Assembly: GCA_019752335.1 (NCBI GenBank)
Contig: JAIEMJ010000003.1
Coordinates: 124,001 to 188,000, forward strand
Length of the DNA stretch: 64,000 nucleotides
Direction: 5' to 3'
Origin: Bryobacteraceae bacterium
Lineage (GTDB): Bacteria; Acidobacteriota; Terriglobia; Bryobacterales; Bryobacteraceae
The stretch's first letter is position 1. Every line of letters starts with the position of its first letter. The position numbers were made by a program, and so were the translations under genes. Below, in pieces: positions 36,884-45,531 of the stretch. The notes under the pieces were generated by a model. It saw only the letters and a program-made list of their open reading frames with translations, searched no databases and was not told where the DNA came from.

Positions 36884-39800
36884 TTAGAACAGCAAACGAC
36901 CCCCTAACTGAAACTGACGGCCAAAGTTGTTATTCACCGTACGCACCGAGCTTCCCCCGCTGAAGCTGCCGATCAGCCCAAAAGGATTCGCAAGGTTTGT
37001 AGAATTTGTTACGTTGTAAGCCTCCGCTCTCAGCTCAAAATTGATGCTTTCGCGCACGGGAAAACTTCGGAACACGGAAATATCGTAGTTGAAGTAGTCC
37101 GGTCCACGAAACAGATTACGGCCGGCATTTCCGAATGTCGCGGGAGTGACACTGGAAAACGCGGCGGGATCGAACGATGACTGCCCATTGATCATTAAGT
37201 CTTGAGCGCCAACCGCACGTACGGCGGTAACGCCGGGACAATTGCAACTCAGGGGGTCGGCAAAAACAGAGTACGGAGTTCCGGTCGCCCACCTTAGAAT
37301 CCCGTTCAATTGCCAGCTGCCGAGCACCTGGGCCGCCCAGCCCTCGCGAAAGTAGGCGGAACCAGGGCCAAACGGTAACTGCCAGAGATGGCTGATCGCA
37401 AGTATATGCTTACGGTCCCAATCGGCCGGGCCGCGATTGTTGCTTCTGCTGAACGGGTTGATCTGATCGAAACCATTGTCCAGGCTTTTCCCGAATGTGT
37501 AAGCGCCCGCAATGGCTAAGCCCGCCCCGAACCGTTTCGTGAGATTGACCTGCAGAGCATTATAGGAGCTGTTGAGCCCGTTCCCCCGACCCGTGAGTGC
37601 GGCAGTCCGAGCAAGCGAAGCAAACGGTAAGCCGGCGGTACCGGTGCCTGGCAGAGCTGCGTTCAGCTCCGCACTATAGGGCAATTGGCGTACTCCATTG
37701 CCTACATATCCGATATCAAGCAGAAAACCATTCCCGAGGTCCCCTTGAACCATGAAGCTATAGGTTTGAACGTAGGGCGTACGCGAACCGCTATTCACAT
37801 CGACGGATAGAGGCTGATTCGCATTCAATCCCGGCGTCGAGCCAGCACCAGCCTGAGTTCCAGGCAGCGTAAAGCCTGTAGTGCCGAAACTACCGATCAA
37901 TCCCACCTGCGATCCGGTCGAAGCTTGATTAATTCCGCTTAGGCTGAATGGTTGCGGGAAAAACTGGATCGCATAAGCCGTGCGGATCGCAATGCGTTCA
38001 ATCGGACGAATTACCAGGCCGATGCGAGGTGAGAAGTTGTTCAGGTCGTAATCCCTGGTTGCACCATTATTCGACGAGAGCTGATTGGTAGTAGAATTAA
38101 ACGTTACAGCGCCGTTGTCAAAACGCGTACGCAGTGGACTAAACACATCGTAGCGGACTCCTAGCTCGACATGTATGTTCTTGCGCCAGTTTATGGTATC
38201 TGTCACGTACCCTGAAGTAAGCGTTTGACGATAAGTCGGCGTGGATTGGAACATCGAGAGCCCCGAACTCGTGGGAGAGCCTATAAGAAACGAAGCGAAA
38301 GCGTTGTACGCCGAATTCATCGAACCAGCAGGCGCGGTGGGAGAGGACGTGCCGCCGGAGCCAAAGACAAATGAACCGCGCGGTGAAAACGGGCCGCTAT
38401 CGAAACCGGACGCACGCGAAGTGATGACCTGAGCGCCGGCTTTCAAGTAATGAATACCGTTGTGAAAGCCGCCATTAAACGCCGCATCCCAGTTATCGTT
38501 TACGGCCTTGGATGGATAGTTGCCGGGCAATCCATAGTTGCCTAAGCCGGCAATCGTAATTTGCGGAAGTCCATTCGTAAAGCCGAAACGGTTCAGGTCG
38601 CCGTCAAGGGAGGTAATGCCTTTCCCTGGCGAGATCGCATTGCGATAGCGTGAGTAGCCCACGCGCGCTTCTACAAGTCCCGTCTGGCCAATACCCTTCG
38701 TCAAGCTGGCTACGGCGTTGTGGTTTCGCATTTCCGCATCAGCGCTGTTGCCCAGAGCTCCTAGTTGCGATACGCGATTGACGCTGTCGGTTGTATAGCC
38801 ATAACGAAAGAAGCCGGTGGACTTCTCCGAGAAACGATGGTCAATTTTGCCATCCATCCGATGCTGGTCGTCACGAAGCGCACCCGTACCGAACAGGTTA
38901 TTAGCGAAACCTGGTTGGTTGGGCAGCGGGAGACTATTTAATAGACTTTGCGACAGTGGATTGAGGGAAGCTTGCGGAATCCGGTTGTTTGGAAAGGGAG
39001 AACGATTTGCGCCACTGGCTAGGCCGGTGGTTGGGTTGTAGAGGGTGAGGCCCGAAACCTGGTTGAAGTTCCCCCCGCGAAGATCGACGGTCGGTACAGT
39101 GTCGATCTGCAAGGTCGAGCCACGACGAAGGTAGGCTTCGTAGCCCAAAAACCAAAACGTCTTGTTCTTGATGATGGGGCCACCGGCGGATCCACCGAAT
39201 TGATTGGTGTTGAAGACCGGGTTGGCGGTGCTTAAATTCACTGGGCTACGGGTCGTGAGAAAGCTATTCGAATGCAAAAAGAAACCGCTGCCGTGGACGG
39301 CATTGGTCCCCGGCCGACTGGTGGTATTCACGTGCGCTCCGCCCGCTAGCCCTTGTTCCGCATTGTAGTTGCTGGTGCGAACATCGAGTTGTTGAACGGA
39401 GGCGTTGGGTTGAATGCGCGACTGGCGCCCAGAGTAGCGTTCGACGTTGTACGAGCCATCCTGGTAATAGGTGTTCGCATAGTCAGGGAGGCCGTTTACG
39501 TTGTAGATCCGCGAACGCTGTGGGTCCGAGATACGATCTTCTGTGATAACCGGTGGGGTCACGCCGGGCATTAGACTGATCAGGTCCTGGTACTGCCGAT
39601 CAATCAGCGGCAAAGAACGAACGATCCGGGTTTCGTAAGATCGGGATACTTCTGCCGAGTCAGCTTGAATCGTGGGGCTACTGGCTGGCAGAACGGCTGG
39701 CCCGAGTGGGGTAACCGTCGCGGTGGTCGTTACGGAACTTTGATCGGTGAAAGACAAATCGATGTTGACTGGAGACGTACCGATTTCCACATTCTGTGGG

Positions 39801-40069
39801 GAGGTCCGGCTCCTTCCGCTTGACTCAATTTCAACCGAGTAAGATTCCGGAGGAAGTTGTTCGAACGTAAACGTTCCATCCGCGGCGGTGGTGGTGCGTT
39901 TCAAGACCGTGGTACCTTTTTTCAGCCGTACTTCCGCTTGGCCGATACCTTGGCCTTCCGCATTGAGAACTTTTCCGGATAACCGGCCCCCCGTTTGGCC
40001 TGGCGCTAAGTTGGGAGAGAGCAGCAGCAAGAGAAGCAAACTGATGGACGCGATAAATAACTTATTCAT
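36884..40069 (-). CDS. TonB-dependent receptor, carboxypeptidase-regulatory (Oar-like) type
   Basis: 1061 residues from the ATG at 40069, supported by AGGA eight bases upstream and by a clean signal peptide (FIASISLLLLLLLSPNLAPGQ). An upstream extension of 126 codons is low-complexity and rejected. Residues about 27-105 form a carboxypeptidase-regulatory beta-sandwich (LSGKVLNAEGQGIGQAEVRL). A plug region (about 150-270) and a long beta-barrel follow, ending in FQLGGRLLF with the aromatic terminal residue of outer-membrane proteins. Acidobacteria of this group have many such receptors, thought to import polymer fragments. A strong terminator follows. Confidence 0.92.
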   Translation of the reverse strand: MNKLFIASISLLLLLLLSPNLAPGQTGGRLSGKVLNAEGQGIGQAEVRLKKGTTVLKRTTTAADGTFTFEQLPPESYSVEIESSGRSRTSPQNVEIGTSPVNIDLSFTDQSSVTTTATVTPLGPAVLPASSPTIQADSAEVSRSYETRIVRSLPLIDRQYQDLISLMPGVTPPVITEDRISDPQRSRIYNVNGLPDYANTYYQDGSYNVERYSGRQSRIQPNASVQQLDVRTSNYNAEQGLAGGAHVNTTSRPGTNAVHGSGFFLHSNSFLTTRSPVNLSTANPVFNTNQFGGSAGGPIIKNKTFWFLGYEAYLRRGSTLQIDTVPTVDLRGGNFNQVSGLTLYNPTTGLASGANRSPFPNNRIPQASLNPLSQSLLNSLPLPNQPGFANNLFGTGALRDDQHRMDGKIDHRFSEKSTGFFRYGYTTDSVNRVSQLGALGNSADAEMRNHNAVASLTKGIGQTGLVEARVGYSRYRNAISPGKGITSLDGDLNRFGFTNGLPQITIAGLGNYGLPGNYPSKAVNDNWDAAFNGGFHNGIHYLKAGAQVITSRASGFDSGPFSPRGSFVFGSGGTSSPTAPAGSMNSAYNAFASFLIGSPTSSGLSMFQSTPTYRQTLTSGYVTDTINWRKNIHVELGVRYDVFSPLRTRFDNGAVTFNSTTNQLSSNNGATRDYDLNNFSPRIGLVIRPIERIAIRTAYAIQFFPQPFSLSGINQASTGSQVGLIGSFGTTGFTLPGTQAGAGSTPGLNANQPLSVDVNSGSRTPYVQTYSFMVQGDLGNGFLLDIGYVGNGVRQLPYSAELNAALPGTGTAGLPFASLARTAALTGRGNGLNSSYNALQVNLTKRFGAGLAIAGAYTFGKSLDNGFDQINPFSRSNNRGPADWDRKHILAISHLWQLPFGPGSAYFREGWAAQVLGSWQLNGILRWATGTPYSVFADPLSCNCPGVTAVRAVGAQDLMINGQSSFDPAAFSSVTPATFGNAGRNLFRGPDYFNYDISVFRSFPVRESINFELRAEAYNVTNSTNLANPFGLIGSFSGGSSVRTVNNNFGRQFQLGGRLLF

Positions 40070-40148
40070 AATTGTTTCCTCATGATCGTGGTTTGGGATG
40101 CTGGAGGTTCCAGCCAAAGTAGAGCGGGTGAGAGCGTTTCGGTCATTG

Positions 40149-40895
40149 TTAGAAGCGAGATCTGAGGGCCCCCGCGATGAGCAGCATTCCCAGGCCCGCG
40201 GCAAAGAGAGTCGGAATGCTCGATGCAGTGTTCGGCAGAGTGGCATCCGCGCCAGCGGTGGCCGTTTGCGAAGCGGGGGGTGGGTCAGCAACTGGCGGGG
40301 CCGTTTCGGCAACTCGGACAGGAGCTGGCTCGGGCGACGCGCTTGGAACGGGGGTGGCGTTTGGTGTCGCGGGAACAGGCTGAGCGGCCGGCTCAGGCGC
40401 CGGGATCTGGGGTGTGTTTTCCGCCACCTGAGGTGCCACCGTAGCAACCTCGACGGCGGGCGTGTAAGTAGCCGTCAAGCGCACTTGGCCGGCAGAAGAT
40501 GTAGCGGTTGACGGACTCGTTATCTGCGAGGCGACTACCGGGAATTCGTATCCGTAGCTCTTGCCTTTCAACCAGATACGGTATAAATGCTGCATTCCTC
40601 CCTGAGTTTCCAGCTCAACAGAAGTATCTCTACGATTATTGTTGTCCAGGGCTGCGATGGCTGTGGCGGTAGCCTGGATCGCAGTTCCCTTGGCAGTGGT
40701 GAACTCCAGAATCCTTGGATTACTTGAGGTAGTGAGTTGACGGATCGTGTAGTCGCCGGCCGCTAGAACTCGGCTACCCAACTGAACATCGGTCGGGAAA
40801 GTCACCGTGACTACATCGTTGACAGGCCCTTGGGCCCAGAGCAAGGCTCCGGCTAGGATGGGGAAAAGCAGGTGTTTCGATCTTGTGATTTTCAT
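40149..40895 (-). CDS. Secreted beta protein with an LPxTG/CTERM-like C-terminal anchor
   Basis: 248 residues. A signal peptide (LLFPILAGALLWAQG) leads into a compact beta-rich domain (VTVTFPTDVQLGSRVLAAGDYTIRQL, up to about residue 145). Then comes a long Pro/Ala/Val/Thr linker and a tripartite end: LPNTASS, a hydrophobic helix and RSRF. This resembles a sorting signal (LPxTG or a PEP-CTERM-like variant). It lies 79 bases upstream of the TonB-dependent receptor on the same strand and may be co-expressed. I recognise no enzyme activity. Confidence 0.82.
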   Translation of the reverse strand: MKITRSKHLLFPILAGALLWAQGPVNDVVTVTFPTDVQLGSRVLAAGDYTIRQLTTSSNPRILEFTTAKGTAIQATATAIAALDNNNRRDTSVELETQGGMQHLYRIWLKGKSYGYEFPVVASQITSPSTATSSAGQVRLTATYTPAVEVATVAPQVAENTPQIPAPEPAAQPVPATPNATPVPSASPEPAPVRVAETAPPVADPPPASQTATAGADATLPNTASSIPTLFAAGLGMLLIAGALRSRF

Positions 40896-41207
40896 TAAGA
40901 TACCCTTCGTGTCTTATGAGGCTTTTAACGAGCCGACTGTTTCGCAAACCGCACGGAAAAACGCTTTCGACCAATAGGTGACAGGCCAGGTCGAGACGCT
41001 CCGTGACAAAAGTTCTGAAATCTGTTAACCGAAAGGCACTTTTGGCATTGCGCCCATGTCAAGGTGGTCGGACACCGCGCCTCCTCCGTTGAGCGGATGA
41101 GAATGTGAGGGAAGATGCTACGATCGTTCCCGTTTTGGCAAGAGCACATACCTCAGGGCTGAACGGCCCGACAATTGCAATGACGCTGGTGGATTGAGAG
41201 ACATTTT
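40896..41207. other. Divergent promoter region between the secreted protein and the sigma factor
   Basis: 312 bases separate two divergent genes, so both promoters should be here. I see no reliable -35/-10 pair, no clear inverted repeat and no RNA gene. The GAGAG five to nine bases before the TTG at 41208 is a usable ribosome site for the sigma factor. Confidence 0.4.
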
Positions 41208-41702
41208 TTGACCAGCAGCGATTTTGCGAAGGCTTATCAAGCCGGATTCCCTAAGACGTTACGGTTCCTGATTGGCAAGGGTATCCGCCAACATCTAGCG
41301 GAAGAGTATGCCCAGGAGGCCTGGGCCATCGGGTGGGAACGTTTGCCGCAACTCCGAGACGACCGGCTCGTTTATTCCTGGGTGACACAAATCGCGTGGA
41401 ACGAAACCTGCCGGCATTTCGAATTTGCTAACCGCGTTGTGCCGTTGCGAGAGTGTCCCGCCCGTGAAGTCTCTCCTACGCTCGCCATCACGCTCCGTCA
41501 GGTTCTCAGCGCGTGCAGTCCGGACGAGCAGACCTTGTTGTGCCAAGTGATGGAAGGCCTCACTCCGGCCGAGATCGGCACACTCGCGGGTTGTACCGCC
41601 GGAGCGGTGCGTATTCGGTTGATGCGCGCCCGGCGCGCCGCGGCTCGCTATTTCTACGACGGCCGCAGTAGCCATGCGGAATTGGTCCACCAAGCTGCTT
41701 AA
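41208..41702 (+). CDS. ECF-type RNA polymerase sigma factor
   Basis: 164 residues from a TTG start, the only start codon available between an in-frame stop at 41181 and the conserved region. Region 2 is seen in HLAEEYAQEAWAIGWERLPQLRDDRLVYSWVTQIAWNETCRHF (about 28-70). Region 4 with its HTH is EQTLLCQVMEGLTPAEIGTLAGCTAGAVRIRLMRARRAAARYF (about 106-148). No anti-sigma gene follows: the next gene, 23 bases on, is glf. It may control surface-glycan or envelope genes, but the target is unknown. Confidence 0.85.
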   Translation: MTSSDFAKAYQAGFPKTLRFLIGKGIRQHLAEEYAQEAWAIGWERLPQLRDDRLVYSWVTQIAWNETCRHFEFANRVVPLRECPAREVSPTLAITLRQVLSACSPDEQTLLCQVMEGLTPAEIGTLAGCTAGAVRIRLMRARRAAARYFYDGRSSHAELVHQAA

Positions 41703-41725
41703 CTCTTTTACTTAGGACTGACAAA

Positions 41726-42895
41726 ATGCAGTTATCCTCCAAAAGCCGGCACTTCGACTACCTCGTTGTCGGCGCCGGTTTCGCTGGTGCAACTTTTGCC
41801 GCCCAAATGGCCCGGCTTGGTAAAAGTGTGGTCGTGGTGGAACGCCGCTCACATATCGGAGGCAACGCCTACGATTACTACGACGGCGCGGGGGTTCTCG
41901 TTCATCGATACGGCCCTCACATCTTTCACACCAACTCGGAAGATGTCTTTGACTTCCTTTCACAGTTCACCGAGTGGCGAGACTACGAACACCGTGTCCT
42001 AGCTTCAGTTGGGGGCCATCTGGTGCCAATTCCCATCAATTTGGATACCGTCAATACCCTACATGGCCTTTCGCTGGCCGAGGGTGAACTGGAGGGATAT
42101 CTGGCGTCAATCTCCGAGCCGCGGCCATCGATCCGGACTTCAGAAGACGTCATTGTGAGCCGGGTCGGGCGGGATCTGTACGAGAAGATGTTCCAAACGT
42201 ATACCCGCAAACAATGGGGGTTAGATCCTTCGCAGTTGGATGCTTCCGTTGCGGCGAGGATTCCCGTACGGTTCAATCGAGACGATCGCTACTTCTCCGA
42301 CGCTTATCAGAAAATGCCTTTACATGGCTACACGCACATGTTCGAGAACATGTTGGACCATCCGCTCATCACATTAATCCTGAGTACCGATTACCGCGAC
42401 GTTATAAGAGAGCTCGCATACGCCGATTTGATCTATAGCGGTCCCGTGGATGAATACTTCAATTGCAGATACGGAAAACTGCCGTACCGTTCGTTGCGAT
42501 TCAAGCACGAAAGCGTTGCTCAGGAGCAGTTTCAAAGTGCTCCCGTGATCAACTACCCGAATGAGCACAATTATACAAGGATCACTGAGTTTAAATATCT
42601 CACTGGTCAGATCCACCCAAAAACCAGTATCGTCTACGAATATCCCTGCGACGACGGGGATCCCTATTATCCGGTTCCCCGCACCGAGAATGCTCTGCTG
42701 TATAAACAGTACGAAGCGCTCGCGGACGTCACTCCCCAGGTACACTTCATTGGACGCCTAGCTACGTATCGATACTACAATATGGATCAAGTAGTTGCCC
42801 AAGCTTTGCAGTTATGCGCGAAGTTGACGGGCCAATCCCGTAGTTACCTGATTAGACCGCGAAGCGCGGCAGGCGTCGCGGCGGTTGCCGGTTAA
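41726..42895 (+). CDS. glf: UDP-galactopyranose mutase
   Basis: 389 residues. The FAD-binding N-terminus is YLVVGAGFAGATFAAQMARLGKSVVVVERRSHIGGNAYD (residues about 10-48). Then YGPHIFHT, TYTRKQWGLDP with the conserved Arg, IPVRFNRDDRYF and YKQYEAL follow, all family hallmarks. It converts UDP-galactopyranose to UDP-galactofuranose for envelope glycans. Length is normal. It follows the sigma factor gene with a 23-base gap and ends 12 bases from the convergent response regulator gene. Confidence 0.95.
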   Translation: MQLSSKSRHFDYLVVGAGFAGATFAAQMARLGKSVVVVERRSHIGGNAYDYYDGAGVLVHRYGPHIFHTNSEDVFDFLSQFTEWRDYEHRVLASVGGHLVPIPINLDTVNTLHGLSLAEGELEGYLASISEPRPSIRTSEDVIVSRVGRDLYEKMFQTYTRKQWGLDPSQLDASVAARIPVRFNRDDRYFSDAYQKMPLHGYTHMFENMLDHPLITLILSTDYRDVIRELAYADLIYSGPVDEYFNCRYGKLPYRSLRFKHESVAQEQFQSAPVINYPNEHNYTRITEFKYLTGQIHPKTSIVYEYPCDDGDPYYPVPRTENALLYKQYEALADVTPQVHFIGRLATYRYYNMDQVVAQALQLCAKLTGQSRSYLIRPRSAAGVAAVAG

Positions 42896-42907
42896 GGCAG
42901 GCCGGTC

Positions 42908-43336
42908 CTAAGGCGCGCGTCCCAACAAGACTTCGCGAAAAATCTCACCCACCTTCATGAAGCCCTCCAGATTGGGGGGCTTCGTAAGGTAACGCGCCAC
43001 TCCCAAACCCGTAATCATTGCCCGTTCCTGTGGTGAAGAGGACGAGGACATCACGACGACCGGAACTCCCGCAAGCACCGGGTTACTTTTCATGGCGCGC
43101 AGCACTTCGGCGCCGCTGGTTTTGGGCAGGTTCAGATCAAGCACCAGGAGATCCGGCCGGGGATCAGATTCCCGCTGGCCATTCGCAAAGGCCAAACCTT
43201 CCGCACCATCGTTCAGGACGGTGAACTCGATCGACAAATCCGCTAGCTTCACGGCGCGCCGCAGCAGATAGATATCGGCGGGGTTGTCCTCCATGAGCAA
43301 GATCCGGAACGTCTGGCGGCCGGGTGCGGGCGTCAT
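42908..43336 (-). CDS. Single-domain response regulator (Rcp1-like)
   Basis: 142 residues from the ATG at 43336, which overlaps the stop of the kinase gene by four bases. The frame is open much further upstream, but that part lies inside the kinase gene. It is one receiver domain: acidic pair in LLMEDNPAD, phospho-accepting Asp in LLVLDLNLPK (about residue 67), Ser in VVMSSSS, Lys in YLTKPPN. There is no output domain, as in CheY/Rcp1-type regulators paired with hybrid or phytochrome-like kinases. Confidence 0.93.
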   Translation of the reverse strand: MTPAPGRQTFRILLMEDNPADIYLLRRAVKLADLSIEFTVLNDGAEGLAFANGQRESDPRPDLLVLDLNLPKTSGAEVLRAMKSNPVLAGVPVVVMSSSSSPQERAMITGLGVARYLTKPPNLEGFMKVGEIFREVLLGRAP

Positions 43337-45531
43337 CGGATTGTTCTGTTTTCGAGCGGCAGCGTGAAGCAAAACTTTGCCCCGCGGCCAGCTTCGCTTT
43401 CCACCCAGATGCGGCCCCCGAGGCGCTCCACCACGCGCTGGCAGATCGCGAGGCCGATTCCCGTACCCGCAATGTCCTTGCCATGCAAGCGCTTGAATAC
43501 CCCAAAGACCTGTTCGTGATATTCGGCCGCGATGCCCCGGCCGTTGTCGGCGACGGTAAACAGGCACTCCTCTTCGCGTGGCTCGGCGGAGATATGCACA
43601 ACCGGCGGACGGTCGCTGCGGTACTTGATCGAATTGCTTACCAGATTCTGCAAGAGCTGCACCAAATGCGCCTGATGTCCCGCCACCGTGGGCAGCGGTG
43701 TGTGGGTGAGCAGGGCGCCGCTCCCCCGGATGGCCGGCTGCAGATTTTGCTGCACTGTGCGCAGTACAAGCTCCAGGTCGACCGCCTCCGATGTCCCTTC
43801 GCCCCCGCCCACTTCCGTAAAGGAGAGCAGGTCCGCGAGCAATTCGCTCATTCGCTGTGTGCCTTGCGAAATGTACTTCACACAAGCGGCAGCCTCTTCG
43901 CCCACGTGATCTCCACAGGTGGCCAGCAACAATTCGGAATAGCTGGTGATCATGCGCAAGGGCTCCTGCAGATCGTGGCTGGCGGCGAAGGCGAACTGAT
44001 TCAAATCTTCATTCAAACGGCGCAGTTCCTCTTCGGTCCTTTTCTCGTCCTGGATGTCGGTGCTGGACCCCACCCAAATCGAGATCTCGCCCTCGAGATT
44101 CCGCATGGCGCAGGCTCGGGTAAGATGCCACCGATAGGTTCCATCGAAGCGCCGGAAGCGATGGGTGTACTCCCATGCTTCTCCCGAAGCGAGGGCGCAT
44201 TTCCAACTGCGGACGTTTTCCGGGAGATCAGCGGGATGAATAAAGTTCTGCCATGCCCAGCCCAGCATGTCGTCGGGAGGCAGCCCCGTGGTCTTGGTCC
44301 ATTGGGCGTTCATATAGTTCACTGCGCCATCGGGCAGCGTAGTAAAGATCTTCTGCGGCATTGATTCAGCCATAAAGCTCAGGCGCTGCTCGCTCTGCTG
44401 CAGAGCCTCGTTTACCTGTTCCCTCGACGTCACGTCCTCGATGGTTAGAACAATGAGGGGAGCGTCGTTGTCCTGCAACCGAAGCGGGCGGGCGCTCACC
44501 ATCATGGTCATCTGCCCGGCGTCCCGAAACTGGTGCCTTACCCGGAAGTCATGCACGGCTCGCTTTTCGGGCAACACTTCCGTCAGCAGCTGCCGCAGTT
44601 CCAGGATGTCCCACTGCCGGTCGCCGAGATCGAAGAATACCTTGTTCAGGGTTTCCCGAGGCGATAGGTGAAACACTTCGTAGAAGTTTTGGCTCGCGGC
44701 CTCCACGCGCAGATCGGCGTTCAGCACCAGCAGTGGATCACGTACCGTGCGGATGATGTTTTCGGCAAACGTCTTGGCGCGTTCCGCCTCTTTCTGGGCG
44801 TGCCGGAGCCCGGTTACGTCGGTAAAGGTAAGCACCACACCGTCAATCACGTTATGCATGGTCCGGTAGGGCAAAATGCGCATCTGGTGATGCTGCCCAT
44901 CGGCTAACGACAGCTGCCGCTCACAGGGGATGAGGGTCTTGAGGACTTCCTGAATGTCGTCAGCCAGACCGGTGTAAGAAAACCGGGCCGCCAAATCGGT
45001 GAGCGGCCGCCCGGCATCGCCAGCGATGAGCCGGAAGACACTCCCCGCCGCAGGAGTAAAATTCCTGATCCGCATCTCCGGATCCAGGAATATGGTGGCA
45101 ATCTGAGTGCTGGACAAGAAGTTCTGGAGGTCACCGTTGATTCGGTCGAGTTCGTGGATTCGGCGGCTCAGTTCCGCGTTGACGGTTTCCAACTCTTCGT
45201 GGGGGGACTGCATCTCCTCCTTCGAGGTTTCTAATTCCTCGTTCGTGGACTGAAACTCTTCATTGGCCGATTGCAGTTCCTCGTTGGCCGTCTCCAGTTC
45301 CTCAAACGCCGATTGCGTGTTTTCCTGGGCGCTTCGAAGTTCATGTTCGAGATGGCGGATGACCTCCTCAAAACCAATGTCCGGCCGTGTCGATTCGCCA
45401 GTCAGGCTGGGCGGTAACACCGGATCCACTTCTTCCAGCAAGATCAGATAAAGGCGTGAGCCCGCGAATGCCATGATCGGGTCCACCGTCAAATTGACGT
45501 GGCTCAAGTGGCCGTTCGTCTGCACCGGCAC
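43333..45531 (-). CDS. PAS-histidine kinase part of a CheB-CheR-PAS-HK protein (3' part, after a frameshift)
   Basis: About 732 residues from a GTG at 45531. The first 130 residues are the coiled-coil linker typical of CheB-CheR fusions (ELETANEELQSANEEFQSTNEELETSKEEMQ). Three or four PAS domains follow, then a HisKA domain with the phospho-accepting His in AFAASHDLQEPLRMI and a GHKL ATPase domain (NLVSNSIKY, VADNGRGI, GTGIGLAI). The coiled-coil linker normally follows CheR in the same polypeptide, but here CheR is coded in another frame, 45368-47281. Homology switches frames near the four-base A run at 45535-45538 (minus strand). It may be a sequencing error, or a split that is still functional. 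Confidence 0.88.
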   Translation of the reverse strand: MPVQTNGHLSHVNLTVDPIMAFAGSRLYLILLEEVDPVLPPSLTGESTRPDIGFEEVIRHLEHELRSAQENTQSAFEELETANEELQSANEEFQSTNEELETSKEEMQSPHEELETVNAELSRRIHELDRINGDLQNFLSSTQIATIFLDPEMRIRNFTPAAGSVFRLIAGDAGRPLTDLAARFSYTGLADDIQEVLKTLIPCERQLSLADGQHHQMRILPYRTMHNVIDGVVLTFTDVTGLRHAQKEAERAKTFAENIIRTVRDPLLVLNADLRVEAASQNFYEVFHLSPRETLNKVFFDLGDRQWDILELRQLLTEVLPEKRAVHDFRVRHQFRDAGQMTMMVSARPLRLQDNDAPLIVLTIEDVTSREQVNEALQQSEQRLSFMAESMPQKIFTTLPDGAVNYMNAQWTKTTGLPPDDMLGWAWQNFIHPADLPENVRSWKCALASGEAWEYTHRFRRFDGTYRWHLTRACAMRNLEGEISIWVGSSTDIQDEKRTEEELRRLNEDLNQFAFAASHDLQEPLRMITSYSELLLATCGDHVGEEAAACVKYISQGTQRMSELLADLLSFTEVGGGEGTSEAVDLELVLRTVQQNLQPAIRGSGALLTHTPLPTVAGHQAHLVQLLQNLVSNSIKYRSDRPPVVHISAEPREEECLFTVADNGRGIAAEYHEQVFGVFKRLHGKDIAGTGIGLAICQRVVERLGGRIWVESEAGRGAKFCFTLPLENRTIR

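Noticed and set aside
36529-36963. Small genes in the gap beside the receptor terminator
   Set aside because: Three frames on both strands overlap one another and the terminator hairpin; none has a start signal or a recognisable sequence.
40070-40447. 126-codon N-terminal extension of the TonB-dependent receptor
   Set aside because: It is Pro/Arg-rich, overlaps the secreted LPxTG-like gene and lacks a ribosome site; the ATG at 40069 has one and starts a signal peptide.
43337-43885. N-terminal extension of the response regulator to 325 residues
   Set aside because: The extension lies within the kinase gene and is low-complexity. The ATG at 43336 overlaps the kinase stop and gives a normal single receiver domain.
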